A stretch of 36,054 nucleotides of DNA from LCIL01 sp041480845 (GTDB lineage Bacteria; Patescibacteriota; Microgenomatia; UBA8517): contig JBGPAU010000006.1 in NCBI GenBank assembly GCA_041480845.1, positions 1 through 36,054 of the forward strand, in the 5' to 3' direction. The position numbers and the translations under genes were made by a program. Below the pieces are notes generated by a model, which searched no databases, was not told the DNA's origin, and saw nothing but the letters and a program-made list of their open reading frames with translations. How positions within the stretch are numbered: the first letter of the stretch is position 1; every line of letters begins with the position of its first letter. Positions 1-8,290 of this stretch are shown here, one piece after another.

Positions 1-149
1 CTGCCGGTTAAAAGAAGGGAGTAAGCATTATAACCATATGATGCTTCATCGATATATGCTCCCGGTGGTGTAGTGCTTAGTTTATAAAAACGCAAAACAA
101 GTCCGGCAACTACAATTAAGATTAAAAGGAAAAAAGCCTTTCGATTCAT
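1..149 (-). CDS. GT-C family glycosyltransferase, N-terminal part (runs off the window)
   Basis: Only the first 49 codons are visible. They give a short basic N-terminus, one transmembrane helix, and then the motif DEASYGYNA in what should be the first extracytoplasmic loop. An acidic pair at this place followed by xxYNA is typical of ArnT/PMT-like (GT39/GT83) lipid-linked sugar transferases that are common in Microgenomates. These enzymes move a sugar from a polyprenyl-phosphate carrier onto a lipid or protein outside the membrane. The start codon lies 2 nt after the stop of the upstream membrane protein, so the two are probably co-transcribed. The substrate cannot be told from this fragment. 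Confidence 0.7.
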   Translation of the reverse strand, partial: MNRKAFFLLILIVVAGLVLRFYKLSTTPPGAYIDEASYGYNAYSLLLTG

Positions 150-151
150 TT

Positions 152-805
152 TTAGTGACGTATACTACTGACAATCGTTTTTTCTCCAATTGCCAAAATG
201 GCAGTAAAAATTGGGAATACTAAGACTGGCCCAAGAATATATTTACTATCAATAAAGGCTGCTACCGTTAATATTAATAGGACACTAATCAGGGTAAATT
301 TATTTTTAACAACTTTGATTAAACCAAAAATGAGAAAGGGCAAAAAAAGAGGAGAATATTTTTCAAATTCCTCAATGCCCACACGTTCTCTGGGATGAGA
401 AGCAAAAAAATAAAAATTGATATCTAACAAAGTTGAAAAATTATTTTCATATTTGTTCAACGATTCAGCATATTTATTTTGAAAAACAACACCGAAAGGG
501 AAAGGGTAAAAAGATCTCCTAGTATTAATCTGCATTGTATCCAAAACTGATTTTTCCCAAAGAGATTTATCTAAATGTTTTGGAAAGACCGAGAAAGTCA
601 TAATCACGAAAGTAATTAGAAAAACTATTTTAACTAACGTGTTGGTGGAATGATTAAGAAGTGTCAAAAAGAATAATATAGTTAAAATAAACGAGATAAA
701 GAATATAAAAAGATTATTTTCAAAGATTCTCCACGACCAGAAGCTTAAAACAAAGGCGCTAAACGGATAAATTACCCAGGAGATTTTCTTAATCTTATAA
801 ATCAT
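152..805 (-). CDS. Multi-pass membrane protein, possibly a glycosyltransferase partner
   Basis: The gene encodes 217 residues with about four hydrophobic helices in the N-terminal 80 residues, a polar middle segment (about 85-155) and two or three helices at the C-terminus. I recognise no family. The polar stretch contains aromatic and basic residues and may form an extracytoplasmic loop, as in GT-C enzymes, but no catalytic acidic pair is visible. It is followed after 2 nt by a GT-C glycosyltransferase, which suggests a role in cell-surface glycan assembly. It could be a truncated or split GT-C protein. Confidence 0.55.
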   Translation of the reverse strand: MIYKIKKISWVIYPFSAFVLSFWSWRIFENNLFIFFISFILTILFFLTLLNHSTNTLVKIVFLITFVIMTFSVFPKHLDKSLWEKSVLDTMQINTRRSFYPFPFGVVFQNKYAESLNKYENNFSTLLDINFYFFASHPRERVGIEEFEKYSPLFLPFLIFGLIKVVKNKFTLISVLLILTVAAFIDSKYILGPVLVFPIFTAILAIGEKTIVSSIRH

Positions 806-856
806 TAAATAAATTAACTCTTTTTAGGGCTACCGCCAATACCCGACTTTTTAATG

Positions 857-3565
857 TTACCCAAACTTCGGATAATGGCAATGTTTGTATTTTTTTCCAC
901 TCCCACAGGGACACGGGTCATTTCTGCCGGGTTTTTTCTTGGGTTGTTGATCAGCAAATGCAGGTTCGCCCGATTTGGCCGTTTCTTCGGCATTTCCAGA
1001 AAGGCCTGTCGTATCTGATCGATCAATATTTTCCCGGGCAAGGTTAAGTGGAATTTCCGGCTGGGGCATAGCTACACCAATCCTAAAGATTCTGTGGGAA
1101 AGCTCTTCATCAATTTTGTCGACCAAGGTTTCAAAAAGTCTGTAGGCTTCGTTTTTAAATTCAACCAGTGGATCGCGTTGCCCATACGCCCTAAGGGTTA
1201 CGCCCTCCCTTAGGTCATCAATGTAATCAATATGGTCCATCCAAAGATGGTCAATTGAGCCAAGATAGGCATATTTTTCAATTTCCCTCATTACTTTATC
1301 CCCTAAATCTTTTTCCCTTTTTTCATAAACATCAGTTAGAATGGATTCGAGAGAATTCTGAATTTCCTCTTGAGATTTGAGATTTGAGATTTGAGATCCG
1401 ATTCTTTTGAGGGATTCATCGTCAAAAGGAATTATTTCGGCTAAGCCTATGGCCAGCCTTTCATAATCAAATTTCTCATCCACCACAGATCTGCCCAAAA
1501 GAACAGTTCTTTCTATTTGATGAAATAATTTTTCCTGAACCTCTTTCTTAACATCGGTAGAATCCAATATTCGACGGCGGAGTTTGTAAATAATATCCCT
1601 TTGCTGATTGGCAACATCGTCAAACTCCACAAGACGTTTACGTATATCAAAATGGAATCCTTCTACTTTTACCTGAGCCTGTTCAATTGCCCGCCCCATC
1701 AAAGAATTTTCAATCGGTTGGTCTTCGGGAAGATTCAATTTATCCATTATTCCGGATATTTGTTCCCCACCGAAAATTCTCATGAGATCATCCTCCATCG
1801 ACAAGTAAAACCTGGAAGAACCGGGGTCTCCCTGACGTCCCGAACGGCCTCTGAGCTGGTTATCTACACGTCTGGCCTCATGCCGTTCTGTTCCTATTAC
1901 GTGCAATCCTCCGGTTTTTACGACTTTTTCGTGAGTTTCTTCCCATTTTTTATACTCTTTGGATCTTGTAAATTGGTCGTTGGAAATTCCCGCTTTCCTG
2001 TCGGGTTGGGCTCCTCCAAGGACTATGTCGACACCCCTTCCTGCCATATTGGTTGCGACTGTAACTCCTCCGATTTTCCCGGCTTCGGCGATAATTTCTG
2101 CTTCCCTTTCATGGTTTTTTGCATTCAACACATTATGAGGAACTTTTTTACGCTTAAGATATTCGGAGATTATTTCATTTTTCTCAATTGAAGTCGTACC
2201 GACAAGAACAGGTTGGCCTTTTTTATAACACTCCCCAATTTCCCCAACTATCGCGCCGTATTTACCTCTTAAAGTTTTGTAGATTACGTCCCCAAGGTCT
2301 TTTCTAATCATTGGCTGGTTGGTCGGTACCGCAACTACTTCCAGTTTGTAAATCTTCCTGAACTCTTCCGCTTCCGTTGCGGCAGTTCCCGTCATTCCGC
2401 TAAGGTGTTCATACATTCTGAAGTAATTCTGAAAAGAAATAGTTGCCAGGGTCTTACTTTCCTGCTGAATCGTAACTCCCTCTTTCGCCTCTACCGCCTG
2501 ATGAAGTCCATCGCTCCAGCGCCTGCCAACCATAAGCCTTCCCGTAAATTCATCAACGATTGTTACTTGATTATCTTTAACAACATAATCTTTATCGCGA
2601 AGGTAAAGTTCTTTTGCCCTCGTGGCATTTTCAATATAGTGAATTGATTCAAAATCTTTCTCATATAGATTATCGACTCCGAGTATCTTTTCTACCCGAG
2701 TAATTCCTGTCTCCGTTAGTGAAACGCTTTTAGATTTTTCATCAATCGTATAGTCGGTATCCGGATTCAACTTATCAACCATCGAGGCAAATTTATAATA
2801 TTTTTGAGTAGGTTCAGTATCCGGCGCTGAAATAATAAGCGGGGTACGTGCTTCATCGATTAAAATTGAGTCAACCTCATCAACTATCGCAAAATAGTGT
2901 CCGCGCTGCACCATTTCGGCCAAAGTAGAGACCATGTTGTCCCTAAGATAATCAAAACCAAATTCATTATTGGTTCCGTATAAAATGTCGCTTTGGTAGG
3001 CAAGTTTTCTTTCGGCGGGTTTAAGATGGGCCAGTCTTTCATCCCCATGACTCGAATCGGTAAAATCGGGGTCATAAATAAAAGATTTGGTTTCCTGGAT
3101 AATTGAACCAACCGTCATTCCGAGTAAATGAAATACGGGCGCATTCCAGCCGGCGTCCCTTCGGGCAAGGTAATCGTTCACGGTAACAAGGTGTGCTCCC
3201 CGTCCCGTTAAAGCATGAAGATATAATGCAGGAACCGCGGATAAGGTTTTTCCTTCTCCTGTTTTTTGCTCGGCAACCCTTCCTTCAAAAAGAGCGATAG
3301 CCGCCATAAGTTGGACATCATAGTGACGCATTCCGAGAAGCCGGTAGGAAGCCTCCCTGACAACCGCGTAAGCTTCGGGAAGAAGATCGTCTAAAGTTTC
3401 TCCTTTTGCAAGTCTCGCCTTAAACTCTTCGGTTTTTTTGGCAAAATCTTTGTCTTTGAGTTTTTTAACTTTGGGTTCAAAAGAGTTTACTTTGGCAACG
3501 ATCTTTTTAATCCTGTCGATCTCACGCGCATTAAGATCCAGGAACCTGGAAAAAATATTAAGCAT
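857..3565 (-). CDS. secA: Preprotein translocase ATPase SecA
   Basis: SecA is the cytoplasmic motor that pushes unfolded preproteins through SecYEG. The 902-residue product has the usual length. Walker A is TGEGKT at residues 102-107, followed by the DEVDSILIDEARTP block of nucleotide-binding domain 1, the GRGVDI and GRSGRQGDPG helicase motifs, and the conserved GSIDHLWMDHID helical scaffold region. The C-terminus has an intact SEC-C zinc motif (Cys885, Cys887, Cys896, His897), so a SecB-like or ribosome/lipid contact is possible. An extended -10 box lies 8 nt upstream of the ATG, giving an almost leaderless mRNA. A 7-nt tandem repeat lies in the coding sequence at 1371-1397. Many secreted proteins in this window would be its clients. 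Confidence 0.98.
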   Translation of the reverse strand: MLNIFSRFLDLNAREIDRIKKIVAKVNSFEPKVKKLKDKDFAKKTEEFKARLAKGETLDDLLPEAYAVVREASYRLLGMRHYDVQLMAAIALFEGRVAEQKTGEGKTLSAVPALYLHALTGRGAHLVTVNDYLARRDAGWNAPVFHLLGMTVGSIIQETKSFIYDPDFTDSSHGDERLAHLKPAERKLAYQSDILYGTNNEFGFDYLRDNMVSTLAEMVQRGHYFAIVDEVDSILIDEARTPLIISAPDTEPTQKYYKFASMVDKLNPDTDYTIDEKSKSVSLTETGITRVEKILGVDNLYEKDFESIHYIENATRAKELYLRDKDYVVKDNQVTIVDEFTGRLMVGRRWSDGLHQAVEAKEGVTIQQESKTLATISFQNYFRMYEHLSGMTGTAATEAEEFRKIYKLEVVAVPTNQPMIRKDLGDVIYKTLRGKYGAIVGEIGECYKKGQPVLVGTTSIEKNEIISEYLKRKKVPHNVLNAKNHEREAEIIAEAGKIGGVTVATNMAGRGVDIVLGGAQPDRKAGISNDQFTRSKEYKKWEETHEKVVKTGGLHVIGTERHEARRVDNQLRGRSGRQGDPGSSRFYLSMEDDLMRIFGGEQISGIMDKLNLPEDQPIENSLMGRAIEQAQVKVEGFHFDIRKRLVEFDDVANQQRDIIYKLRRRILDSTDVKKEVQEKLFHQIERTVLLGRSVVDEKFDYERLAIGLAEIIPFDDESLKRIGSQISNLKSQEEIQNSLESILTDVYEKREKDLGDKVMREIEKYAYLGSIDHLWMDHIDYIDDLREGVTLRAYGQRDPLVEFKNEAYRLFETLVDKIDEELSHRIFRIGVAMPQPEIPLNLARENIDRSDTTGLSGNAEETAKSGEPAFADQQPKKKPGRNDPCPCGSGKKYKHCHYPKFG
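1371..1397. repeat. Heptanucleotide tandem repeat inside secA
   Basis: The plus strand reads TGAGATT three times followed by TGAGAT, that is 3.9 copies of a 7-nt unit. It encodes the non-conserved segment around SQISNLKSQ in the C-terminal scaffold region of SecA. Three full units are 21 nt, so the present copy number keeps the frame, but gain or loss of one unit would shift it. Confidence 0.9.
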
Positions 3566-3573
3566 CGCTATCT

Positions 3574-3579
3574 ATTGTA
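3574..3579 (-). promoter_or_regulatory. Extended -10 box of secA
   Basis: On the minus strand TACAAT is preceded by TGA (the TGn extension). It overlaps the end of the upstream gene and ends 8 nt before the secA ATG. The expected transcription start is about at the first codon. No -35 box is obvious. Confidence 0.5.
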
Positions 3580-5082
3580 TCAGATTTGAAGCCAAACTCC
3601 CCTTGCGTCTTTATATGTCCAACCGGTGGGGTCGCGGTGATTTGTAATCAATGCCCAGATCCAGGAACCGATATCCCCGTAATCAATTCTGCACCGTACC
3701 AATCTCCCCCGGAAACTTTGGTCATAAGAAATAACCGGATCCCCCGCTTGGCCGGAAACTTGTTTGCCCTTATAAATTTTAAGTTCCAAATTATTGCCGT
3801 ACGCATCAACAATATATTTCTTAAACAAAAATCTGGATTCCGAATCCCCGGCTTTTCCGACCGAGGTTATATGATAATTATTTCCAACCACAAGTAAATA
3901 AGGAGCTGTTACGGATTCTTTGGTGATAAAAACTCTTCGGCCGCTTTCCAGATACTTATTAATTTGTCCCAAATCGTCATTCCCAATCCAAAGAATTTTC
4001 CCATCATATTTTGTAAAAGGTTTGTAATAATGCGATTGCAAAAGCACCTGGCCTTTAGGCAGTTGGTCGATATGTTTTTGCATAACGGCAAGTGCCATGC
4101 TGGAACTGTCCCTGTAATACAAAATCCCACTGGCAAGAATAATCGGAGTCAAATAAAGAATTACCCAAACCGATTTATTCTTAAGATATTTATATAAAAC
4201 CAGAGCAATAAGTACTCCTGCAAATACAATCCGCCTCTGCATTAAATCCCCTTCCCAATATGCGCCTCCAACGGATACGGCAATTGCAAAGACGGCCCAT
4301 GCTCCCCATTCCAATTTTGTCCGCGTATTTTTGGCTATTAAAAATGCCAAAAGAAATGGTATTAAGGTCCCAAAACTGTTGAAAAATCCGTACCAGATGT
4401 TTCTTATCATTCTTAATGTCCCGAAAGAACTGTAAGCCAAAATTTGTTCCGTAGATCCTCCGTAATCCTTCCGGATAAATATATAGATCAAGGCATAAGA
4501 GACGGCAGAGATTAATAATGCACACATGGCCAAAATAACGAATTTAAAAATATCTTTATTTTTAAGATTTATTTCCTTTTTAAAAATGACCGGAAAAATA
4601 AAAATTGTAGGAACCCAATAAGCCGCATCAAAATGCACGCCAGCCATCAGAAGAACAGCAAGAAAAAATAAAACTGCCTTTTTCTTTAAAAGAAAATAAA
4701 TAGCCGCCAGATAAAACGTCAAAAGAACGGAATGAACCATCAAGTTAGTGCTAACGAGCCAAACTCCGGGAAACAGTAAGAAAATTAGAGTTGCCAGCCA
4801 ATAATTCCCCTTCTTAAAAATAATTTTGGAAATCAAATACATCAGCACCGCTGAAATAACTCCAAAAATAAACGCCGTAGTATTGGGCAAAACCAGTCTT
4901 GACGTTATCCAGAATATTGCCAAAAATACCGGGTGTATCGGAAAATGTCCAAGGGTGAGAACCTGCCAAAAATTGTGGGTTGAAACTATGGTAAGATACT
5001 CGATTTGATCGTAGAAAAGGAGAGCCTTAGGTGTGGTCAAAAATTCAGCAATAAAAACGATTGCAAGAGTTATAAATGGCAT
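3580..5082 (-). CDS. GT-C fold integral membrane protein with C-terminal soluble domain
   Basis: The product is 500 residues with roughly ten hydrophobic helices over residues 1-310 and then a soluble segment of about 170 residues. The first loop contains YDQIEYL, matching the position of the acidic catalytic motif in GT-C glycosyltransferases, and there are conserved-looking HFPIHP and GVHFDAAYW loops. I infer a polyprenyl-phosphate-sugar-dependent transferase acting on the outer face of the membrane. The start overlaps the 3' end of the methyltransferase gene by 13 nt, so translation is probably coupled. The family is assigned from layout only, and the acceptor is unknown. Confidence 0.6.
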   Translation of the reverse strand: MPFITLAIVFIAEFLTTPKALLFYDQIEYLTIVSTHNFWQVLTLGHFPIHPVFLAIFWITSRLVLPNTTAFIFGVISAVLMYLISKIIFKKGNYWLATLIFLLFPGVWLVSTNLMVHSVLLTFYLAAIYFLLKKKAVLFFLAVLLMAGVHFDAAYWVPTIFIFPVIFKKEINLKNKDIFKFVILAMCALLISAVSYALIYIFIRKDYGGSTEQILAYSSFGTLRMIRNIWYGFFNSFGTLIPFLLAFLIAKNTRTKLEWGAWAVFAIAVSVGGAYWEGDLMQRRIVFAGVLIALVLYKYLKNKSVWVILYLTPIILASGILYYRDSSSMALAVMQKHIDQLPKGQVLLQSHYYKPFTKYDGKILWIGNDDLGQINKYLESGRRVFITKESVTAPYLLVVGNNYHITSVGKAGDSESRFLFKKYIVDAYGNNLELKIYKGKQVSGQAGDPVISYDQSFRGRLVRCRIDYGDIGSWIWALITNHRDPTGWTYKDARGVWLQI

Positions 5083-5705
5083 ACAAACATTAAATTTGCC
5101 TCAGGATAAAACCATTCTACATTGGAAAATACCTTTTGCAATTTATTCCCGAATTTCACCGTCTGCGGCCTTTTATTCCCATAATACAAGCGGTTAAATA
5201 CCACAACACCATCCTGTGCAAGGACTGTCCTTGCACAATTTATAAAGTTTATGTTTTCAAACTTTTCGGGAAATTTGTCTCCTTGATATAGATCAACTGT
5301 GATGAGATCGAATTTTCGATTAGGGAAATTAGGAAGATTGGGAAGATTATAAGCGTCAGCAATAATAATCTTTACTCCATATTCAGCCAATCCTAAATAT
5401 TTTTTCCCAAGCTCCACCATAATCGGATCAATATCGATTCCGACAATTTTTGCCCCCGGCCAATTTTTTCTGATTAATTTCGCAGCCGTCCCTCCACCTA
5501 ATCCAAGTATCAGGCAGGAGTTAATTGGTTGATTTATTAATTTGTTAATTTGTTTAAGAGTCGACTTCCAAATTGTCTCGACAATCCCTCCCGATTGAGT
5601 TAGTCCATCCGCCTGAATATAAGTTCCAAACCCCAAACTCCGGGATACTTTTAGATGCCCGTTATATTTCGATTCCTTTTCCTCTAAAATCTTTGTCCCA
5701 AACAT
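5070..5705 (-). CDS. Spermidine-synthase-fold SAM-dependent methyltransferase-like protein
   Basis: The protein is 211 residues when started at the ATG at 5705. A longer reading from 5774 would add 23 residues that run over the promoter and look non-conserved. A short beta N-terminal segment with QADGLTQSGG and IVETIW resembles the entry of polyamine aminopropyltransferases. Motif I is GLGGGT (68-73), followed by acidic residues at 91/93 and D117 for binding the nucleoside. The polyamine-binding residues cannot be confirmed, so a spermidine synthase or a methyltransferase of the same fold are both possible. A consensus TATAAT on the minus strand at 5712-5717 predicts a leaderless message. A 9-bp in-frame repeat (5322-5348) inserts an NLP-type loop. 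Confidence 0.7.
   Translation of the reverse strand: MFGTKILEEKESKYNGHLKVSRSLGFGTYIQADGLTQSGGIVETIWKSTLKQINKLINQPINSCLILGLGGGTAAKLIRKNWPGAKIVGIDIDPIMVELGKKYLGLAEYGVKIIIADAYNLPNLPNFPNRKFDLITVDLYQGDKFPEKFENINFINCARTVLAQDGVVVFNRLYYGNKRPQTVKFGNKLQKVFSNVEWFYPEANLMFVCHL
5322..5348. repeat. Three 9-bp in-frame tandem repeats in the methyltransferase-like gene
   Basis: The plus strand holds AGGGAAATT, AGGAAGATT and GGGAAGATT in a row. On the coding strand they give NLP-NLP-NFP after the D117 loop. The repeat is in frame and probably adds a flexible surface loop. Confidence 0.8.
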
Positions 5706-5711
5706 AATTTG

Positions 5712-5717
5712 ATTATA
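5712..5717 (-). promoter_or_regulatory. -10 box of the methyltransferase-like gene
   Basis: A perfect TATAAT on the minus strand ends 6 nt before the ATG at 5705. With a usual spacing of about 7 nt the transcript would begin at or next to the start codon, which also supports the shorter start. No clear -35 box was found. Confidence 0.55.
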
Positions 5718-5772
5718 CTTGTTTCGGCTTTTATTTGGATATGGTATCCTCGAAGGATAACCTAACAGGTTC

Positions 5773-5799
5773 AAGCAATTGCTTTGAATCTGTTATAGA
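5773..5799 (+). promoter_or_regulatory. rarA promoter with a 12-bp palindrome over the -35 region
   Basis: A TATAGA -10-like hexamer (5794-5799) ends 7 nt before the rarA ATG. Upstream, a perfect 12-bp palindrome AAGCAATTGCTT (5773-5784) sits where the -35 element should be, inside a longer imperfect TTCAA...TTGAA inverted repeat. It could be an operator between the divergent genes. This is inference. Confidence 0.35.
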
Positions 5800-5806
5800 A
5801 TGTGCC

Positions 5807-7003
5807 ATGACCCAAGTACCTCTTCCGGAACTTTTAAGACCAAAAACACTCAAGGATTTTGTTGGGCAGGAGGATCTTGTTGGACCGGATGGAATTATCA
5901 AAAAACTTCTTAAAAATAAAGATTTTTTTCCTTCTTTAATTTTTTGGGGACCTCCAGGATCAGGAAAAACCACCCTCGCCAAGATTATCGCCAACACTCT
6001 TAAGCGGGAATTTTTTGAATTTTCCGCGGTTAATACAAAAGTTAAAGACATCGAATCTTTGATTGAAGACAATAAACAGTTGAAATTAATAAATTCGCCG
6101 ATTGTTTTTCTTGATGAAATTCACAGATTTAACAAGGCCCAGCAGGATAAGCTTCTTCCCCACGTAGAACATGGCGATATAATTTTAATCGGTGCCACAA
6201 CCGAAAATCCGTCTTTTGAAGTAATCAGCCCGCTTCTTTCGCGCACCCGAGTCCTTATTCTTAATCAATTAAGCGAAAAGGATTTACTTAAAATTTTGGG
6301 CAGAGCTCTAAAATATACAAAAAAGAAGCTAAACAAAGAGGCTGAAGCCTTTCTCCTTGAAGCTGCGGATGGAGATGCCAGAGTTATGCTAAACGTTTTG
6401 GAAATTGCGGCCAGTCTGGTTAAAGCTCCGACAATAAAAATTCCGGACCTTGAGACCGCTCTTCAACGAAGACAATACACTTTTGATAAACGCGGAGAAG
6501 ATTTTTATAACGTAATTTCGGCATTTATTAAGTCAATGCGGGCAGGCGATACCGATTCCGCGCTTTACTATCTTGCACGGATGGTTGCGGCAGGACAGGA
6601 CCCGCTTTATATAGCCAGAAGAATGGTTGTTTTTGCATCCGAGGATGTGGCTTCTCCCACGGCGCTGGTTGTTGCCAACGCGGTATTTGCCGCCTGCAAC
6701 TCAATCGGCTACCCCGAATGTCAGGAAAACCTGGCTGCCGGAGTGGTTTACCTTGCCACAGCCAAAAAAGACCGCTCGGCATATAGCGCTTATATGGAAG
6801 CTCTTGCTGATGTAAACCAATACGGCAATCTTCCGGTCCCTCTAAAAATCAGGAACCCCGTTACAAAATTAATGAAAGAGGTTGGCTACGGCGAAGGATA
6901 TGAAAAATACGACACCCAAAGTTATCTTCCTGAAAAACTTAGCGGCAAAAAGTATTATAAGCAAAGCTTGGCCAAATCTGAATTTGGTAGAAAAAATGAC
7001 TAA
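5807..7003 (+). CDS. rarA: Replication-associated recombination protein A (RarA/MgsA AAA+ ATPase)
   Basis: RarA is a clamp-loader-like AAA+ ATPase that acts at stalled replication forks with SSB. The product is 398 residues from the ATG at 5807. An in-frame ATG at 5735 would add 24 residues lying over the promoter. Walker A is GPPGSGKT (48-55), Walker B FLDEIHRFNK (about 101-110), and sensor 1 is in LIGATTENPSF. The C-terminal tetramerisation part contains the hallmark RRMVVFASEDV and the DVNQYGNLPVP segments. The last 8 nt overlap the Nudix gene start, so the two form a coupled operon linking fork repair with nucleotide-pool cleaning. Confidence 0.95.
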   Translation: MTQVPLPELLRPKTLKDFVGQEDLVGPDGIIKKLLKNKDFFPSLIFWGPPGSGKTTLAKIIANTLKREFFEFSAVNTKVKDIESLIEDNKQLKLINSPIVFLDEIHRFNKAQQDKLLPHVEHGDIILIGATTENPSFEVISPLLSRTRVLILNQLSEKDLLKILGRALKYTKKKLNKEAEAFLLEAADGDARVMLNVLEIAASLVKAPTIKIPDLETALQRRQYTFDKRGEDFYNVISAFIKSMRAGDTDSALYYLARMVAAGQDPLYIARRMVVFASEDVASPTALVVANAVFAACNSIGYPECQENLAAGVVYLATAKKDRSAYSAYMEALADVNQYGNLPVPLKIRNPVTKLMKEVGYGEGYEKYDTQSYLPEKLSGKKYYKQSLAKSEFGRKND

Positions 7004-7502
7004 TAAACTTGCTGAGGTCAAGGAAAAAATAACAACTCCTTTAAGACAGGCAACTCTTTGTTTTTTGATCAAAGATAGGCAAATTCTACTTGCCATGAAA
7101 AAGCGGGGTTTTGCTGCCGGAAAATGGAATGCAGCTGGAGGAAAACCGGTAGACGGAGATAAAACTATTGAGGCAACGGCAAAACGGGAAATGTTCGAGG
7201 AGGTAGTGGTAACCCCAAGAAAACTTAAAAAGGTTGCTGTTCTTAATTTTTATTTTGAAGCACAAAGCGATTGGAACCAACAAGTTATCGTCTTTGTAAC
7301 TGATAGTTGGTCGGGCATACCAAAGGAAACCGGAGAAATGGCGCCAAAGTGGTTTAACTTAAATGAAATACCGTACGGCCAAATGTGGGACGATGATATT
7401 CTTTGGCTGCCGAAAGTTTTGGACGGAAAAATCATAGAAGGAAATTTTCTTTTCGACGAAAATCAAAAAATGCTAGAGCATGACGTCAGAGAGATCGCTT
7501 AG
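6996..7502 (+). CDS. Nudix hydrolase, MTH1-like (8-oxo-dGTP diphosphatase candidate)
   Basis: The protein is 168 residues from the ATG at 6996, which overlaps the rarA stop in an ATGACTAA arrangement. The Nudix helix is present: GG at 48-49, RE at 64-65 and EE at 68-69. It departs from the textbook signature in three ways: Asp replaces the first Glu, there is one extra residue before RE, and Val replaces the final Gly. The GKWNAAGGK entry and the FVTDSWSGIP, PKWFNLNEIPY and MWDDDILWLP segments are very like human MTH1/NUDT1, where the Trp and Asp pair reads the oxidised purine. A role in removing oxidised purine nucleotides is likely. Its operon partner, rarA, also fits DNA maintenance. Confidence 0.85.
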   Translation: MTNKLAEVKEKITTPLRQATLCFLIKDRQILLAMKKRGFAAGKWNAAGGKPVDGDKTIEATAKREMFEEVVVTPRKLKKVAVLNFYFEAQSDWNQQVIVFVTDSWSGIPKETGEMAPKWFNLNEIPYGQMWDDDILWLPKVLDGKIIEGNFLFDENQKMLEHDVREIA

Positions 7503-7509
7503 CTTCACC

Positions 7510-8073
7510 TTACAGTCCTAATTCGGAAGAAATCCCCTGCATTGCTTTTAGGGAAATTGTAATGAAGTCCGGCAGTTTAATTCCCAATTTCTCCTCGCAC
7601 ATTTCAATTTGTTCTCTTTTAACCCCCGCCGCAAAGCTTTTTGAATCCCATTTACTCAAGATATTTTCAACCGTTACTAATGCCAACTTCTTTTCAGGAC
7701 GTACTAAAGTCACGGCAACAATCAGCCCCGTAAGTTCGTCGCAACAAAACAAAGACCATTCCAAATTATTTTTTGGCGGATTTTGCCCGGTATGGGAAAA
7801 GTTGTGGGATAAAATTGCGTCCATTAGCTCCTTATCCGTTTCCCCTTCTTCTTTTAACCACTCAGTCATCAAGACAGTATGTTTTTCGGGAGTGGTTTTT
7901 GTTTCTTCGTAATCACCATCATGAAGTAGTCCCACAACCTCCCACTTTGCCTCATCTTCGCCAAAATATTTGGCCAGGGCTTTCATCACAGCCGCGACAG
8001 CATAGCAATGCTTCCGCAAATTGGGAGATTCCATCCTACTGTGAAGGATCCCAAGCGCCTTACTTTTTTCCAC
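7510..8073 (-). CDS. HD-domain phosphohydrolase family protein
   Basis: The protein is 187 residues, all helical, with the HD superfamily metal ligands: His22 in the first helix, the HD pair at 51-52 within GLLHDGDYE, His65 and His90 in AILSHN. This spacing is that of the small stand-alone HD hydrolases annotated as HDIG or metal-dependent phosphohydrolases. The substrate, often a nucleotide, cannot be inferred. The start taken here is a GTG that overlaps the 3' end of the small membrane protein by 14 nt. An ATG at 8034 is an alternative. The gene converges on the rarA-Nudix operon with only 7 nt between stops. Confidence 0.8.
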   Translation of the reverse strand: MEKSKALGILHSRMESPNLRKHCYAVAAVMKALAKYFGEDEAKWEVVGLLHDGDYEETKTTPEKHTVLMTEWLKEEGETDKELMDAILSHNFSHTGQNPPKNNLEWSLFCCDELTGLIVAVTLVRPEKKLALVTVENILSKWDSKSFAAGVKREQIEMCEEKLGIKLPDFITISLKAMQGISSELGL

Positions 8074-8290
8074 CTTTTTTGAATCTCTTCTTAAATACCG
8101 TCAAGCATCGTGCCAAACAGCTAAGAACCGCGTATGCAAAAACTACGGCACAAACGATTATTATCCACTTAATTACGACGTAGGGGTTAATTGTCGGGAA
8201 AACAAAACCGAGCCCGAAAATTAAAAGCATTCCGAAAAGCGAAAAGGAAATTGACAACAAAAGAACATTCATAAATTTCATATCATCCAT
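8060..8290 (-). CDS. Small two-helix membrane protein
   Basis: The protein is 76 residues from the ATG at 8290, preceded by an AAGGTG Shine-Dalgarno match. A GTG at 8299 in the same frame is less likely. It has two hydrophobic helices (about residues 6-28 and 35-60) and a very basic tail (KKRFKKGGKK), so the C-terminus is probably cytoplasmic. It overlaps the lysK 3' end and the HD gene 5' end, which makes a lysK-membrane protein-HD operon likely. I recognise no family. Confidence 0.65.
   Translation of the reverse strand: MDDMKFMNVLLLSISFSLFGMLLIFGLGFVFPTINPYVVIKWIIIVCAVVFAYAVLSCLARCLTVFKKRFKKGGKK

Noticed and set aside
1601..2191. Plus-strand ORF of 196 codons opposite secA
   Set aside because: It is antisense to conserved SecA motifs, is rich in Phe/Cys with no domain, and has no promoter or ribosome binding site.
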